DNA from: Sphingobacterium sp.
GTDB taxonomy: Bacteria > Bacteroidota > Bacteroidia > Sphingobacteriales > Sphingobacteriaceae
Assembly: GCA_030146225.1 (NCBI GenBank)
Contig: JASLCA010000119.1
Coordinates: forward strand, 1 to 18,585
Direction of reading: 5' to 3'
Length of the DNA stretch: 18,585 bases
Below the pieces are notes generated by a model that made no database searches, was not told the origin of the DNA, and saw only the letters and a program-made list of their open reading frames with translations. The position numbers and the translations under genes are program-made. How positions within the stretch are numbered: position 1 is the stretch's first letter; each line of letters starts with the position of its first letter. This document shows, piece after piece, positions 7,367 through 15,490 of this stretch.

Positions 7367-8179
7367 ATGGAATATAACGCCGTCTATGTAACTATTGCTG
7401 TTCTACTTGTAGGGCTACTCTTGATCGTATTTGTTTTTAAACGAGTAGGCAACAAGCCTATAGTCGCTAGTCAGCTGCTTGATGAAGCAGCGCTTCAGGA
7501 AATTTTAATGGAGCAGGTCTCCTTTTTCCAAAGTTTAGACGCACAAGCGCAGCAGCTTTTTGTAGAGCGGGTGCATTATTTTCTAGCAACGACGCGCATC
7601 TCAGCCGAAAAAGGCGCAGCCGTAACCGATGTGGACAAGGTCCTTGTGGCGGCAAGTGCTACTATTCCGCTTTTTCACTTTGACCGTTGGTCTTATGAAA
7701 ACTTGGATGAGGTAATTATCTACCCTGGCACCTTTAATGAGAAATACGATGTAGCTGCTGAGGATAAGAATATCCTAGGCATGGTCGGAGACGGGGTGCT
7801 AAATCGAAAGATGATCTTGTCGCTCGCTTCCTTACGGGCCGGCTTTGCCAGTACAGCAAGCTCCAATACGGCTATTCATGAGTTTGTACACCTGATCGAC
7901 AAGGCTGATGGGGATATTGATGGCATACCAAGCTACTTAATTCCAAAAGGGCTAGTTGAGCCCTGGGTACAGGAGATGCACAAGACCATTTCAATGATTC
8001 GTCATAATCAATCGGATATACGGGATTATGCAGCAACAAATCCCGCTGAATTTTTAGCGGTGCTGTCGGAATACTTCTTTCAAAAGCCCAAGCTCTTGCA
8101 GCAGGATCACCCGGCACTCTTTGCTATTCTGGATGAGATCTACAACAGAGACAATCCCAAAGAAAAAACGACAACTTGA
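7367..8179 (+). CDS. MtfA-like zinc-dependent peptidase (M90 family), N-terminally membrane anchored
   Basis: A 270-residue predicted metallopeptidase. An N-terminal hydrophobic helix (about residues 6-25) is followed by KRVG, suggesting a membrane anchor. The catalytic HExxH is HEFVH at 171-175, continuing as LIDKADGDIDGIP, the MtfA pattern. A second conserved block, NPAEFLAVLSEYFFQKP (225-241), supplies the expected third zinc-ligand glutamate (Glu235 or Glu228). In E. coli, MtfA binds the glucose-PTS repressor Mlc and has aminopeptidase activity. Neither Mlc nor PTS genes are seen here, so the partner is unknown. The stop at 8177-8179 lies in the left arm of the convergent terminator hairpin. 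Confidence 0.9.
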   Translation: MEYNAVYVTIAVLLVGLLLIVFVFKRVGNKPIVASQLLDEAALQEILMEQVSFFQSLDAQAQQLFVERVHYFLATTRISAEKGAAVTDVDKVLVAASATIPLFHFDRWSYENLDEVIIYPGTFNEKYDVAAEDKNILGMVGDGVLNRKMILSLASLRAGFASTASSNTAIHEFVHLIDKADGDIDGIPSYLIPKGLVEPWVQEMHKTISMIRHNQSDIRDYAATNPAEFLAVLSEYFFQKPKLLQQDHPALFAILDEIYNRDNPKEKTTT

Positions 8180-8200
8180 AATTAATCAAGCTGCCGTTTT
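8165..8200. terminator. Convergent terminator between mtfA-like gene and uptake operon
   Basis: AAAACGACAACTTGA (8165-8179) and TCAAGCTGCCGTTTT (8186-8200) form a 15-position stem with a 6-nt loop. In the + RNA two positions are A-C mismatches, while in the minus RNA the same positions are G-U pairs and the stem is followed by a T-rich run (complement of 8160-8168). It therefore fits best as the terminator of the minus-strand uptake operon, and it can also end the + peptidase gene. Confidence 0.75.
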
Positions 8201-8239
8201 CAAAATATACGAACCATTTGTTAAGCAGTCGGATCTAAG

Positions 8240-9154
8240 CTACATCGATACAATTGTATGCAATTGGGTAGCTAGTTTTTTGAGATGTGTACGATCTCCA
8301 GCACTAACCTCTACGGTGAGCCACTCGCCTTTGTAGTTTACATCTCGGACAGTCTGCATCACTTTGGACCAGTCGATATCGCCCGCCAATAGATCCACAT
8401 TAAAGCCCTTCCACAAGCCCTCATCATTCATCTTGGCTCTACTGAATTCTTTGGCATGTAGCTTAAAGATGCGCTTGTTAAGGGTCTCTATCCAATGTTC
8501 TGGCCATCCATAGCGCAGCACATTGCCGATATCAAAGTACCAGCCTATTAAGGGATGATCAATTTCATCGACAAACATCTTGGCTTCTAATGGACTTAGG
8601 ATAAAATTGTTCCAGACATTCTCAAGGCCTATCTTCATCCCTGTCTTTTCTACAGCGGGGATAAGCTTGCGTACGGAGTCTAGGGCATTTTTATAGGCTG
8701 TCTCGTAGGAAACCTTCTCATTTACTACCCCTGGAACGACCAGTACAGTGTCTCCTCCAAGCTCTTTTACTTCTTGTAGGGACTGCGCAACGGAGTTAAT
8801 GGTAAACTGTCGTACCGAGGCGTCAGGATCCGAAAGGGGTTTTGCCCAATGGTCCTTGTTGACTAAGCTGGGGATTTCAATGCCTGAAAGTTCCTTGGCC
8901 TTAAGAATTTCTTTAATTGTAAACTCTACAGGACTGTTAAACTCAATGCCATCAAATCCTAAATCCTTAACCAACTTACACTTATCAAGCAAGGAAAGTT
9001 CCTCCTTTATCATGCCATAACCAACTCCTATCTTTAGCTTCTGCATGCTAACTGCTGCGCTCGAAAATAGGCTTGTGGAGGCCTGCGTAATATTTGGAAG
9101 CATAGTCGTGCCTGCTAAGAATGCGGATGATCTTAAAAAATCTTTTCTATTCAT
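8240..9154 (-). CDS. Exported sugar phosphate isomerase/epimerase-like TIM-barrel protein
   Basis: A 304-residue protein of the xylose-isomerase-like TIM-barrel superfamily. An N-terminal Tat-like leader (NRKDFLRSSAFLAG, residues 2-15, Arg-Lys instead of Arg-Arg) suggests export. The barrel begins at about 39 (LKIGVGYG). Likely metal/active-site residues in superfamily order are Glu178 (KIGLENVWN), Asp208 (WYFDIGNV), His233 (KLHAKEF) and Glu282 (LTVEVS). Members isomerise or epimerise sugars, or act on 3-keto-sugars beside Gfo/Idh/MocA dehydrogenases. It is the last gene of the uptake operon, only 4 bp after the oxidoreductase, which strongly implies that both act on the same substrate. The exact reaction cannot be read from sequence. 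Confidence 0.87.
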   Translation of the reverse strand: MNRKDFLRSSAFLAGTTMLPNITQASTSLFSSAAVSMQKLKIGVGYGMIKEELSLLDKCKLVKDLGFDGIEFNSPVEFTIKEILKAKELSGIEIPSLVNKDHWAKPLSDPDASVRQFTINSVAQSLQEVKELGGDTVLVVPGVVNEKVSYETAYKNALDSVRKLIPAVEKTGMKIGLENVWNNFILSPLEAKMFVDEIDHPLIGWYFDIGNVLRYGWPEHWIETLNKRIFKLHAKEFSRAKMNDEGLWKGFNVDLLAGDIDWSKVMQTVRDVNYKGEWLTVEVSAGDRTHLKKLATQLHTIVSM

Positions 9155-9158
9155 CTTT

Positions 9159-10481
9159 CTATTTCATAAGGGTAATGCCTGGAATTGCAACCGGCAGATC
9201 GTACTTCATATTCCAAGAGACCTGCGCCGGGAATAATACCTCATTGGAAGCTAATGCCTCATCTAAAGTCACTGTCTTGCCAGTGTATCCTGCCATACGG
9301 CCAGCTAAAGCTACAAGATTAGATTTTACCATCCAATCCCCATCGTACATCGGCTTGTTGTTGCGGATGGAAGCAAAGAGCTCATCATGCTCCTTTTGGT
9401 ACATGCTCCGGGAGTTGGAGTTCTTGTAGGCATTTTCATCCGTAAACTTGGTTTCATCTTCATACTTCCAATTGTTTTTGCCGGTGATCTCATGGACGCC
9501 TGTGCGGCAGTCTACCAGGCAGCGTCCTTCGTTCCCAATAAGTTCTACGGCGTAGGCTGGATCGGTGTCATTCTGCTGCCTACAGGAGAAGAAGCTCTTG
9601 GCTCCATTGTCATACTCATAGACTACCGCAAAGTGATCATAGACGTTCCCAAACTTTTTGTCGGTACGCTTCTGTCTACCACCTGTGCCGGTAACACGTA
9701 GGGGAAGCTTATCGCCCATTGCCCACTGCATCATGTCTAAGCTATGAATAGCTTGCTCAATAATATGATCCCCGGATAGCCAGCTGTAATACAGCCAGTT
9801 TCTCAGCTGGTACTCAAAGTCCGACCAATTGCTCTTTCTTTCTTTGTACCATAATTCGCCTGTATTGTAGGTGGACTCGGTGGTCAATATCTGACCAATC
9901 TGTCCATTGAGCACGCGGCCAAATGTTTCCCGCTTTGGGAGATGGTAGCGCCAGCAGAAGCCTGCTACAAGAGCAAGATTTTTTTCCTGTGCTTTTTTGG
10001 AAGCAGCAATAACCCGGCGTAAGCCAGGGGCATCTACGGCAAAGGGCTTTTCACAGAAGATATGCTTGCCACCTTGTACGGCAGCTTCTAGATGTGCAGG
10101 CCTAAAGGCAGGAGGGGCCGCCAATAAAACGACATCCACGCCCGAGTCAATTAGCTTTTGATAGGCATCTAAGCCTACAAATTGCTGTGCTTTGGCCACT
10201 TGCATCTTGCTGCCTAATTTTTCCTTTAGGGTATTGTATGCGTCAGTAAGTTGATCTTGGAATGCATCAGCCATGGCATATAGCACGACATTCGGATCGG
10301 CATTTATGGCTTCCATAGCGGCGGCAGTTCCTCGCCCGCCACAGCCAATTAGGCCTACTTTTAATGTATTTGTATTAAGGGACAATAGCGAGCTAGCGCC
10401 CATGGCATAATCGGTTGCTACGAGGCCTGCAATTGTGCTGAGTCCTGCTGTCTTTAAAAAATTTCTTCTTGAAAAGCTCAT
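9159..10481 (-). CDS. Tat-exported Gfo/Idh/MocA family oxidoreductase
   Basis: A 440-residue NAD(P)-dependent sugar or cyclitol dehydrogenase-like protein. The leader carries a full twin-arginine motif, SRRNFLKTAG (residues 4-13), so it is probably exported folded with its cofactor. A Rossmann fold follows with VGLIGCGGRG (42-51), VVLLAAPPAFR (117-127) and the family EKP motif (CEKPFAVD, Lys145, 143-150). The substrate-domain histidine is likely His246 in GDHIIEQAIHSLDMMQW. Reactions in the family include oxidation at a sugar ring carbon, often C3. It lies 60 bp after susD and 4 bp before the TIM-barrel gene. The EKP motif argues against the related GH109 NAD-dependent glycosidases, although a non-oxidative role is not excluded. 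Confidence 0.9.
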   Translation of the reverse strand: MSFSRRNFLKTAGLSTIAGLVATDYAMGASSLLSLNTNTLKVGLIGCGGRGTAAAMEAINADPNVVLYAMADAFQDQLTDAYNTLKEKLGSKMQVAKAQQFVGLDAYQKLIDSGVDVVLLAAPPAFRPAHLEAAVQGGKHIFCEKPFAVDAPGLRRVIAASKKAQEKNLALVAGFCWRYHLPKRETFGRVLNGQIGQILTTESTYNTGELWYKERKSNWSDFEYQLRNWLYYSWLSGDHIIEQAIHSLDMMQWAMGDKLPLRVTGTGGRQKRTDKKFGNVYDHFAVVYEYDNGAKSFFSCRQQNDTDPAYAVELIGNEGRCLVDCRTGVHEITGKNNWKYEDETKFTDENAYKNSNSRSMYQKEHDELFASIRNNKPMYDGDWMVKSNLVALAGRMAGYTGKTVTLDEALASNEVLFPAQVSWNMKYDLPVAIPGITLMK

Positions 10482-10541
10482 AGTGATATGTTCTACTTTT
10501 TAATCGTTAATTAATGCTTAATAAGCTGCTAATGGGCTTGA

Positions 10542-12056
10542 TTAAGGGTTTTGATCCAGCTTGATATTTCTGTTAATTTCTGCTTGTGGGATATAGAAAA
10601 CTACGCGATTATCCGTTGGCAAGACCGTCTGACTTGTATTGGTCGTTGGGGTATTGTTCAAGGAGTGTGTCCCTGGGTAATTTCTTTCCATCGGACGATT
10701 GTTGCGGTATAGATCATATGCTCTATGCCCTTCAAATGCCAATTCCAACCAACGCTCTTCAAGCACTACATCCATTACGCTCTTTCCAGCCTGTTGTAAG
10801 CTCTGTGCTGTATACAGGGCTGATCCACTCAGGTTAGCACGCTGACGTAATAGGTTAATATCTGCTAGGGCGGCCGCTTCATTGCCTTCTTTGGCTAATG
10901 CCTCTGCTCGAATCAAATACATCTCCGCTAAACGTAGATATACGGGGGAGCTCAGGTTGATTTGTCCTTCCTGTAGGGAGTATTTATTGACATAATACAT
11001 CGGGGTCACCGGTGTCAGCTTTTGGTTGTACTGCAAGATGCCATCGGCAATATAAGGCGTCACAAAATTGTTCCGTAGGTCTTCGGGCTGTTGCTTCAAA
11101 AAGTCATAATATTTTTTTGAAGCATAGATCTCTGCCCAGCCACTTACGCCTTGTCCCAGAGGATTGCCTGATACATCTCCACTGAAATACATGGAGCCTA
11201 TGGAAGACATCGCTCGGTCTTCAACCTTGGTATGCCGAATCCCAAATATGGTCTCCTTATTGTTGTCTGGCAGGGCTCTGAAATAGCCTGCAAACTCATT
11301 GCCTTGTAAGAGGCTGTAGCGATTGGATTCGATAACAAGGTTTGCATATTTCAGGGCATTGACATTGTCCTCTTTGTACAGGTATACACGTGCCAACAGT
11401 GCGTAGGCGACCTCTTTGGAAGCAAATGCATTCATCTTTTCTACACTCATCAGCTCCGCAGCCTTGAGTAAGTCTTGGATTACGGCATCATAAACTTCTT
11501 TTACGCTATTTCTAGCTAAGGCATTTGTCTCCTCATCGCTAAGTCCTTCGCGGAGTAGGGGGACGCCTAAGTTTGCACCTGCATTCTGAGGATAGGGTCT
11601 CCCAAAAATGCGCACTAAGTTGAAGTGCATCATGCCCCGTAGGAAGAGATTCTCCCCCTTTAATTGGAGCATCCCTTCGGAGGCATTGTCCGGCACGAAT
11701 TCAATGATTTTATTGGCTGCTGCAATAACCTTGTAAGCTTGAGACCAAAAGTTACCGCAGTGCTCGGATGTATTAATATGATTGTAGCGATAGGCACGGG
11801 TTAAGTCATCGCCTGAGGACTGACCTTGTGCTACGGCATCCCCAGGGTATTCCATAAGGAAATGTCCACTTCGCACATAGGCGGCATTTTTTAGCACGGC
11901 ATAGGTTCCGATGGTTGCTGTGCCTACATCTGCCTCATTTTTGAGGGCCGATTCCTCGTCAATAAATTCTGTGGGATCGTAGTATTTTTGACAAGAAAAT
12001 AGCGATAAAACTGTTGCTACTGCCGCTAACTTAAGGTATAATGATGAAAGTTTCAT
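10542..12056 (-). CDS. SusD/RagB family nutrient-binding outer-membrane lipoprotein
   Basis: A 504-residue surface lipoprotein that caps the SusC barrel and captures substrate. The signal peptide ends in the lipobox SLFSC, with lipidated Cys22. After it come the SusD-typical N-terminal YDPTEFIDEESALKNEADV, the TPR-like helical core (IAAANKIIEFV; EVAYALLARVYLYKEDNVNALKYANLVI), the signature YLRLAEMYLIRAEALAKEGN with DINLLRQRANL, and the late VVLEERWLELAFEGHRAYDLYR segment. Length is normal. It follows susC by 13 bp, the invariant SusCD order. Substrate specificity cannot be predicted; lack of nearby glycoside hydrolases suggests a small oligosaccharide, glycoside or cyclitol. Confidence 0.95.
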   Translation of the reverse strand: MKLSSLYLKLAAVATVLSLFSCQKYYDPTEFIDEESALKNEADVGTATIGTYAVLKNAAYVRSGHFLMEYPGDAVAQGQSSGDDLTRAYRYNHINTSEHCGNFWSQAYKVIAAANKIIEFVPDNASEGMLQLKGENLFLRGMMHFNLVRIFGRPYPQNAGANLGVPLLREGLSDEETNALARNSVKEVYDAVIQDLLKAAELMSVEKMNAFASKEVAYALLARVYLYKEDNVNALKYANLVIESNRYSLLQGNEFAGYFRALPDNNKETIFGIRHTKVEDRAMSSIGSMYFSGDVSGNPLGQGVSGWAEIYASKKYYDFLKQQPEDLRNNFVTPYIADGILQYNQKLTPVTPMYYVNKYSLQEGQINLSSPVYLRLAEMYLIRAEALAKEGNEAAALADINLLRQRANLSGSALYTAQSLQQAGKSVMDVVLEERWLELAFEGHRAYDLYRNNRPMERNYPGTHSLNNTPTTNTSQTVLPTDNRVVFYIPQAEINRNIKLDQNP

Positions 12057-12069
12057 GTTTCTTTTCTAG

Positions 12070-15000
12070 TTAAAATGTTAAGTTTAGACCAAATAGAACC
12101 TTTTTGCTAATCGGGTATTTAAAGCTGGACGCGCCTGATGATAAGTCTACCTGACTGAGCGATACTTCTGGATCGGGCCCTGAAAATTTAGTGCCTGTCC
12201 ATAAGTTGTCCCCACTTACGAATAAATGGATTTTGGAAAAGCCAATACGACTTAAAAGATGCGCTGGAAGGTTGTAGCCTAAGCGCAAGTTTCTAAGGCG
12301 GATATAACTGCCATCTTCTAAGAATCTGGAAGAAGATTGATTGGACTCCTTGTTTCCCCCTACAATAGGCCTAGGATGTGTGGCGATATCGCCTTCTTTC
12401 TCCCAGCGATTCCATCCCTTGGCTAAGACCATCGAGTTAAAGGCTTCATAAAGCCCATCACTATCAAAGGAGACGCGGGTGTCATTGTAGACGTAGTTGC
12501 CGTATACAAAATTAAAGAATGCCGAAAGCGTAAAATCCTTGTATTTAAAGGTATTGCTAAAGCCTCCTGTGAATTTTGGGGCGGCGGAAGTTCCTGTAAA
12601 TTGGCGCGAGCTGGAGGAAGCTGCTTCTGCATATTTATTGGTATGGCTTACAGTTTTATTCCCTTGGTTGTCTACCGTTACCTTCTCCCAAAGCGGATCG
12701 CCATTTTTGGGGTCAACTCCTACCCATATGGGGAAGTTGTAGGCATCCATGTCGTAGCCTACAGCAATCGGCTGTCTAGCGCCTGGGTTAAAGATGTCTG
12801 CGCCATCGCTTAACTCCAGCACTTTGTTTTTGTTGAAAGCCATATTGAGGCCTGTCTCCCAGGTGAAATCGCCACTAATTATATTTTGAGAGGTAATATT
12901 AAATTCCATGCCTCGGTTTCTGACCGAGCCTGCATTTACCCATACGTAGCTATAGCCAGTGGTTGCTGGCAATGGCTTTCTATACAGGAGTTCGCTGGCT
13001 TTCTTTTCGTAGACATCAAGGTTAATCGCTATGCGATTCCAGAGGGTTAGGTCCGCTCCAATATTTGCGGACTTGATTTTCTCCCAACTTAAGTCTGGGT
13101 TTCCTTTTTGAGAGGGAGCTGCCCCTGGTAGTCCTGTATAGCTGGCGTCTTGGGTAATGCTATAAAGGCCTAGTGCAGCATAATTGGATATGCCATCCGC
13201 ATTTCCTACGGTACCATAACTACCTCTTAACTTGGCAAAGGATAAGAGCTTGCTGTCCTTTAGGAAGTTCTCATTGGTTAATACCCAGGAGGCGCCAAAT
13301 TGTACAAAGTTGGCGGTAGGGTTGTTGCGTCCAAACTTGGAAGAAAACTCATTGACAAAGGAGGCGATCAGGAAATAACGATTGTCATAATTGTAGTCTG
13401 CCTGTGCGAGGTACTTGCGGAAGCCTACTTGATCACGTGCGCCTCGAGGACTTTGGAGTACATCTGTTGCTACAGACATCACATCTCTTCCCGGAGGAAG
13501 TCCTTTGCCTGAGGTTTCTGTCCAGTCATAGATGCTGGTTTCTACTTCAGCAGCTCCTAAGAGCACAATGTTGTGCTGATCTATCTCTTCGGCATACCGG
13601 ATCCTGTTGGAGCTTAGGTACCGTTGGTTATTGGTCGTGCCATTGTACAGCTCGCCGCCATTGGCTCCGCCTTGCTTGGTCCTTCTATCAAAGTAGCGTG
13701 CAGTCTGTCCTGTGGACAGTTGAGCCCGGTTGTAGGTAGATAGGGTCAGCTTTTTACTGAGGGTATAGTCTAAGTTTAAATCCCCTGAAACGCCCCAATT
13801 GCTGCCCCTGTTGTAGTTGTGCTGCAAGGAGTGTAGGAAGTTTTCTTTCTCTCGCCCTAGCCAATTGCTTGCAAATCGGGCATCAATAGGATTGCCATCG
13901 GCATCATAGGCTGGGTCAAAAGGGAGGTTGAGGTAGGCATCATACATGGTGTTACTATTCTCAGACTTATTCTTATTGACATAGCCGTTAATATATACGG
14001 ATGCCTTTAAACGCTCGGAGATCCGGGCATTAATATTGTTTCGAAAGTTGTAGTTGGTGCGCCCTGTTCCTTTTAGGGTACCATCTTCTTTATAAAAGAC
14101 ACCTGAAGAGTAATATTGAATATTCTCTGAGCCGCCTGAGATGGATAGGTTATGGTTGTTTACATAGCTCGTACCAAAGGCTAGATCCCACCAATTGGTG
14201 TTGGTATTTACGACTCCTGGATCCCGATTGTAAAAGGTTTTTTGAAAGTCGTAGAGCTCCTGAGAATTCATTAACCTAAAGTTTCCCGTTGTGGGATTGC
14301 CAAAGCCATAGGAATTGTTAAACTCTGTTTTTGTTTTGCCTGGCTTTCCCATTTTGGTATTGATCAGGATAACCCCATTGGCTGCTCTAGAGCCATAGAG
14401 CCCTGTTGCGGCAGCATCTCTCAGGATCGATACGGACTCGATATCGGCGGGATTGTAGGTGCCGCCTATATTTCCATCCACCACGATTAGGGGTGATGTA
14501 CTCGCCGAAATGGTTCCTGCTCCACGTATCAACACCTTGGGTTCGCTGGAGGGGTCTCCTGAGCCTGTGGATACTACCACGCCTGGGGCTTTTCCCTGTA
14601 GCATGCTGGAGAGGTCATTGGAGGTTACGTCTTTAAGCTTTTCGGCGGAGATATTTGTTACTGCACTGGAAAGGTAGCGTACCTTCTGCGTGGAGTAGCC
14701 TACCACGACAACTTCGTCCAAGTCGTCTACCTGCGGCAGGAGGACAACCTCCAGGCTTTGTGTCGATTGCAGCGTTACTTCTTGTTCTCTATAGCCTACT
14801 ATAGAGAATACAAGTACTTTTCCCTGCTCGGGCACTTGTATGGAGAAATTACCCTGGCTGTCCGTCGATGTGCCAATTGCTGTACCTTTAACTACGACCG
14901 TTACTCCGGATATAGCTGTGTTGGCTTGATCCACTACTCTTCCAGAGATGCTTCGCTGTGGGCTTTTTGTGCTGGAGCTATGCTGCTGGCCTTGGGAGCT

Positions 15001-15378
15001 TTCACTGCTGGGCTTAAGGATGTTTTTTCGGATTAAGACTGTGTTTTGATCCACCTCAAAGCTCAGGTCACTCGTGGCTAAGATACTGGTTAGGGCTTCA
15101 TAAAAAAGCATGTCCTTGGCCTGTATGGTGATCCGCTTGCTCTTGTCAATTAAGGCGCTGTTGTACAAAAAGTCATAGCCCGTTTGCTTTTGGATTTCAT
15201 CCAAAACATCCATAAGGGGGGCTTTTTTGAAATTTAATGAAATCTTTTGTCCATAGGTTGCGGCTGTAACGTGGACAAACATTGCCATTATGAAAAACGC
15301 TATTATCTTCATGATTATAATGCATTTAATCAAGGTCTTACGCTGTTTCGCGCGATTGTTTGAATAGATTTTATACAT
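12070..15378 (-). CDS. SusC/RagA family TonB-dependent receptor with N-terminal STN signalling domain
   Basis: A 1102-residue outer-membrane transporter. A Lys/Arg-rich N-terminal stretch precedes the hydrophobic signal (about 23-40, MKIIAFFIMAMFVHVTAAT). An STN domain follows (about 46-118, ISLNFKKAPLMDVLDEIQKQTGYDFLY...), which in this family contacts the FecR anti-sigma in the periplasm. Next are a Ser/Gln-rich linker, a carboxypeptidase-regulatory-like domain (143-213, SISGRVVDQANTAISGVTVV), the DEVVVVGY segment (221-228), the plug (to about 345, ending GLYGSRAANGVILINTK) and a 22-strand-type barrel ending in a terminal Phe. ATG at 15378 is chosen; an internal Met at residue 23 could also start a signal peptide. 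The preceding fecR/sigma pair makes this a signal-transducing receptor. Confidence 0.96.
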   Translation of the reverse strand: MYKIYSNNRAKQRKTLIKCIIIMKIIAFFIMAMFVHVTAATYGQKISLNFKKAPLMDVLDEIQKQTGYDFLYNSALIDKSKRITIQAKDMLFYEALTSILATSDLSFEVDQNTVLIRKNILKPSSESSQGQQHSSSTKSPQRSISGRVVDQANTAISGVTVVVKGTAIGTSTDSQGNFSIQVPEQGKVLVFSIVGYREQEVTLQSTQSLEVVLLPQVDDLDEVVVVGYSTQKVRYLSSAVTNISAEKLKDVTSNDLSSMLQGKAPGVVVSTGSGDPSSEPKVLIRGAGTISASTSPLIVVDGNIGGTYNPADIESVSILRDAAATGLYGSRAANGVILINTKMGKPGKTKTEFNNSYGFGNPTTGNFRLMNSQELYDFQKTFYNRDPGVVNTNTNWWDLAFGTSYVNNHNLSISGGSENIQYYSSGVFYKEDGTLKGTGRTNYNFRNNINARISERLKASVYINGYVNKNKSENSNTMYDAYLNLPFDPAYDADGNPIDARFASNWLGREKENFLHSLQHNYNRGSNWGVSGDLNLDYTLSKKLTLSTYNRAQLSTGQTARYFDRRTKQGGANGGELYNGTTNNQRYLSSNRIRYAEEIDQHNIVLLGAAEVETSIYDWTETSGKGLPPGRDVMSVATDVLQSPRGARDQVGFRKYLAQADYNYDNRYFLIASFVNEFSSKFGRNNPTANFVQFGASWVLTNENFLKDSKLLSFAKLRGSYGTVGNADGISNYAALGLYSITQDASYTGLPGAAPSQKGNPDLSWEKIKSANIGADLTLWNRIAINLDVYEKKASELLYRKPLPATTGYSYVWVNAGSVRNRGMEFNITSQNIISGDFTWETGLNMAFNKNKVLELSDGADIFNPGARQPIAVGYDMDAYNFPIWVGVDPKNGDPLWEKVTVDNQGNKTVSHTNKYAEAASSSSRQFTGTSAAPKFTGGFSNTFKYKDFTLSAFFNFVYGNYVYNDTRVSFDSDGLYEAFNSMVLAKGWNRWEKEGDIATHPRPIVGGNKESNQSSSRFLEDGSYIRLRNLRLGYNLPAHLLSRIGFSKIHLFVSGDNLWTGTKFSGPDPEVSLSQVDLSSGASSFKYPISKKVLFGLNLTF

Positions 15379-15381
15379 TTG
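15374..15381 (+). promoter_or_regulatory. Candidate -7 box for an antisense transcript over the susC leader
   Basis: TACATTTG is an exact match to the Bacteroidota -7 consensus TAnnTTTG and overlaps the complement of the susC start codon (15376-15378). An upstream TTG at 15356-15358 gives a 15-nt spacer, shorter than the usual 17-23, so the -33 part is weak. It points against susC, toward the terminator hairpin at 15445. Confidence 0.3.
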
Positions 15382-15408
15382 CGTGTGTTTGGTTGATAAG
15401 GTTTACGT

Positions 15409-15424
15409 ATTAATGTCCATTAAT
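15409..15424. repeat. Palindrome in the fecR-susC spacer
   Basis: ATTAATG (15409-15415) and CATTAAT (15418-15424) are perfect inverted copies separated by TC, about 30-45 bp upstream of the susC start codon. It could be an operator for susC transcription or a small hairpin in the leader or in the antisense RNA. Confidence 0.45.
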
Positions 15425-15444
15425 TTGTATCACTAAACATGTGG

Positions 15445-15476
15445 ATCGGGAGTGTTGGTAGCACTTCCGATTTTTT
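15445..15476 (+). terminator. Intrinsic terminator oriented against the uptake operon
   Basis: ATCGGGAGTG (15445-15454) pairs with CACTTCCGAT (15462-15471) over all ten positions in the + RNA, including one G-U, with a 7-nt loop and a six-T run (15471-15476). In the minus RNA the wobble position becomes an A-C mismatch and no T run follows, so the signal is a + strand terminator although all flanking genes are on the minus strand. Confidence 0.7.
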
Positions 15477-15490
15477 ACTTTTTGTAGTAT

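Larger units (their letters stand above)
15388..15476 (+). ncRNA. Predicted short RNA antisense to the susC 5' leader
   Basis: This is an inference from two signals on the + strand, where no + gene is present: the exact -7 box at 15374-15381 (transcription start then expected near 15388) and the intrinsic terminator at 15445-15476. The resulting RNA of about 90 nt would be fully complementary to the susC mRNA leader, including the bases just upstream of its start codon. Cis-encoded antisense RNAs of similar size and position (DonS and relatives) repress SusC-type genes in Bacteroides. The 5' end is uncertain and no direct evidence of transcription exists. Confidence 0.35.

Noticed and set aside
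8121..8336. 71-codon + frame spanning the end of the peptidase gene and the convergent terminator
   Set aside because: It reads through a terminator hairpin and into the 3' end of a real minus-strand gene, with no protein features.
9159..10481. Possibility that the Gfo/Idh/MocA protein is a GH109 NAD-dependent glycosidase
   Set aside because: It carries the dehydrogenase EKP motif (CEKPFAVD), whereas the GH109 proteins I recall differ at this segment. Length and Tat leader alone do not decide.
13300..14677. Several + strand frames of 70-111 codons inside susC
   Set aside because: They lie opposite a clearly coding, full-length TonB receptor and encode Trp/Cys/Leu-rich sequence without features, as expected for antisense shadows.
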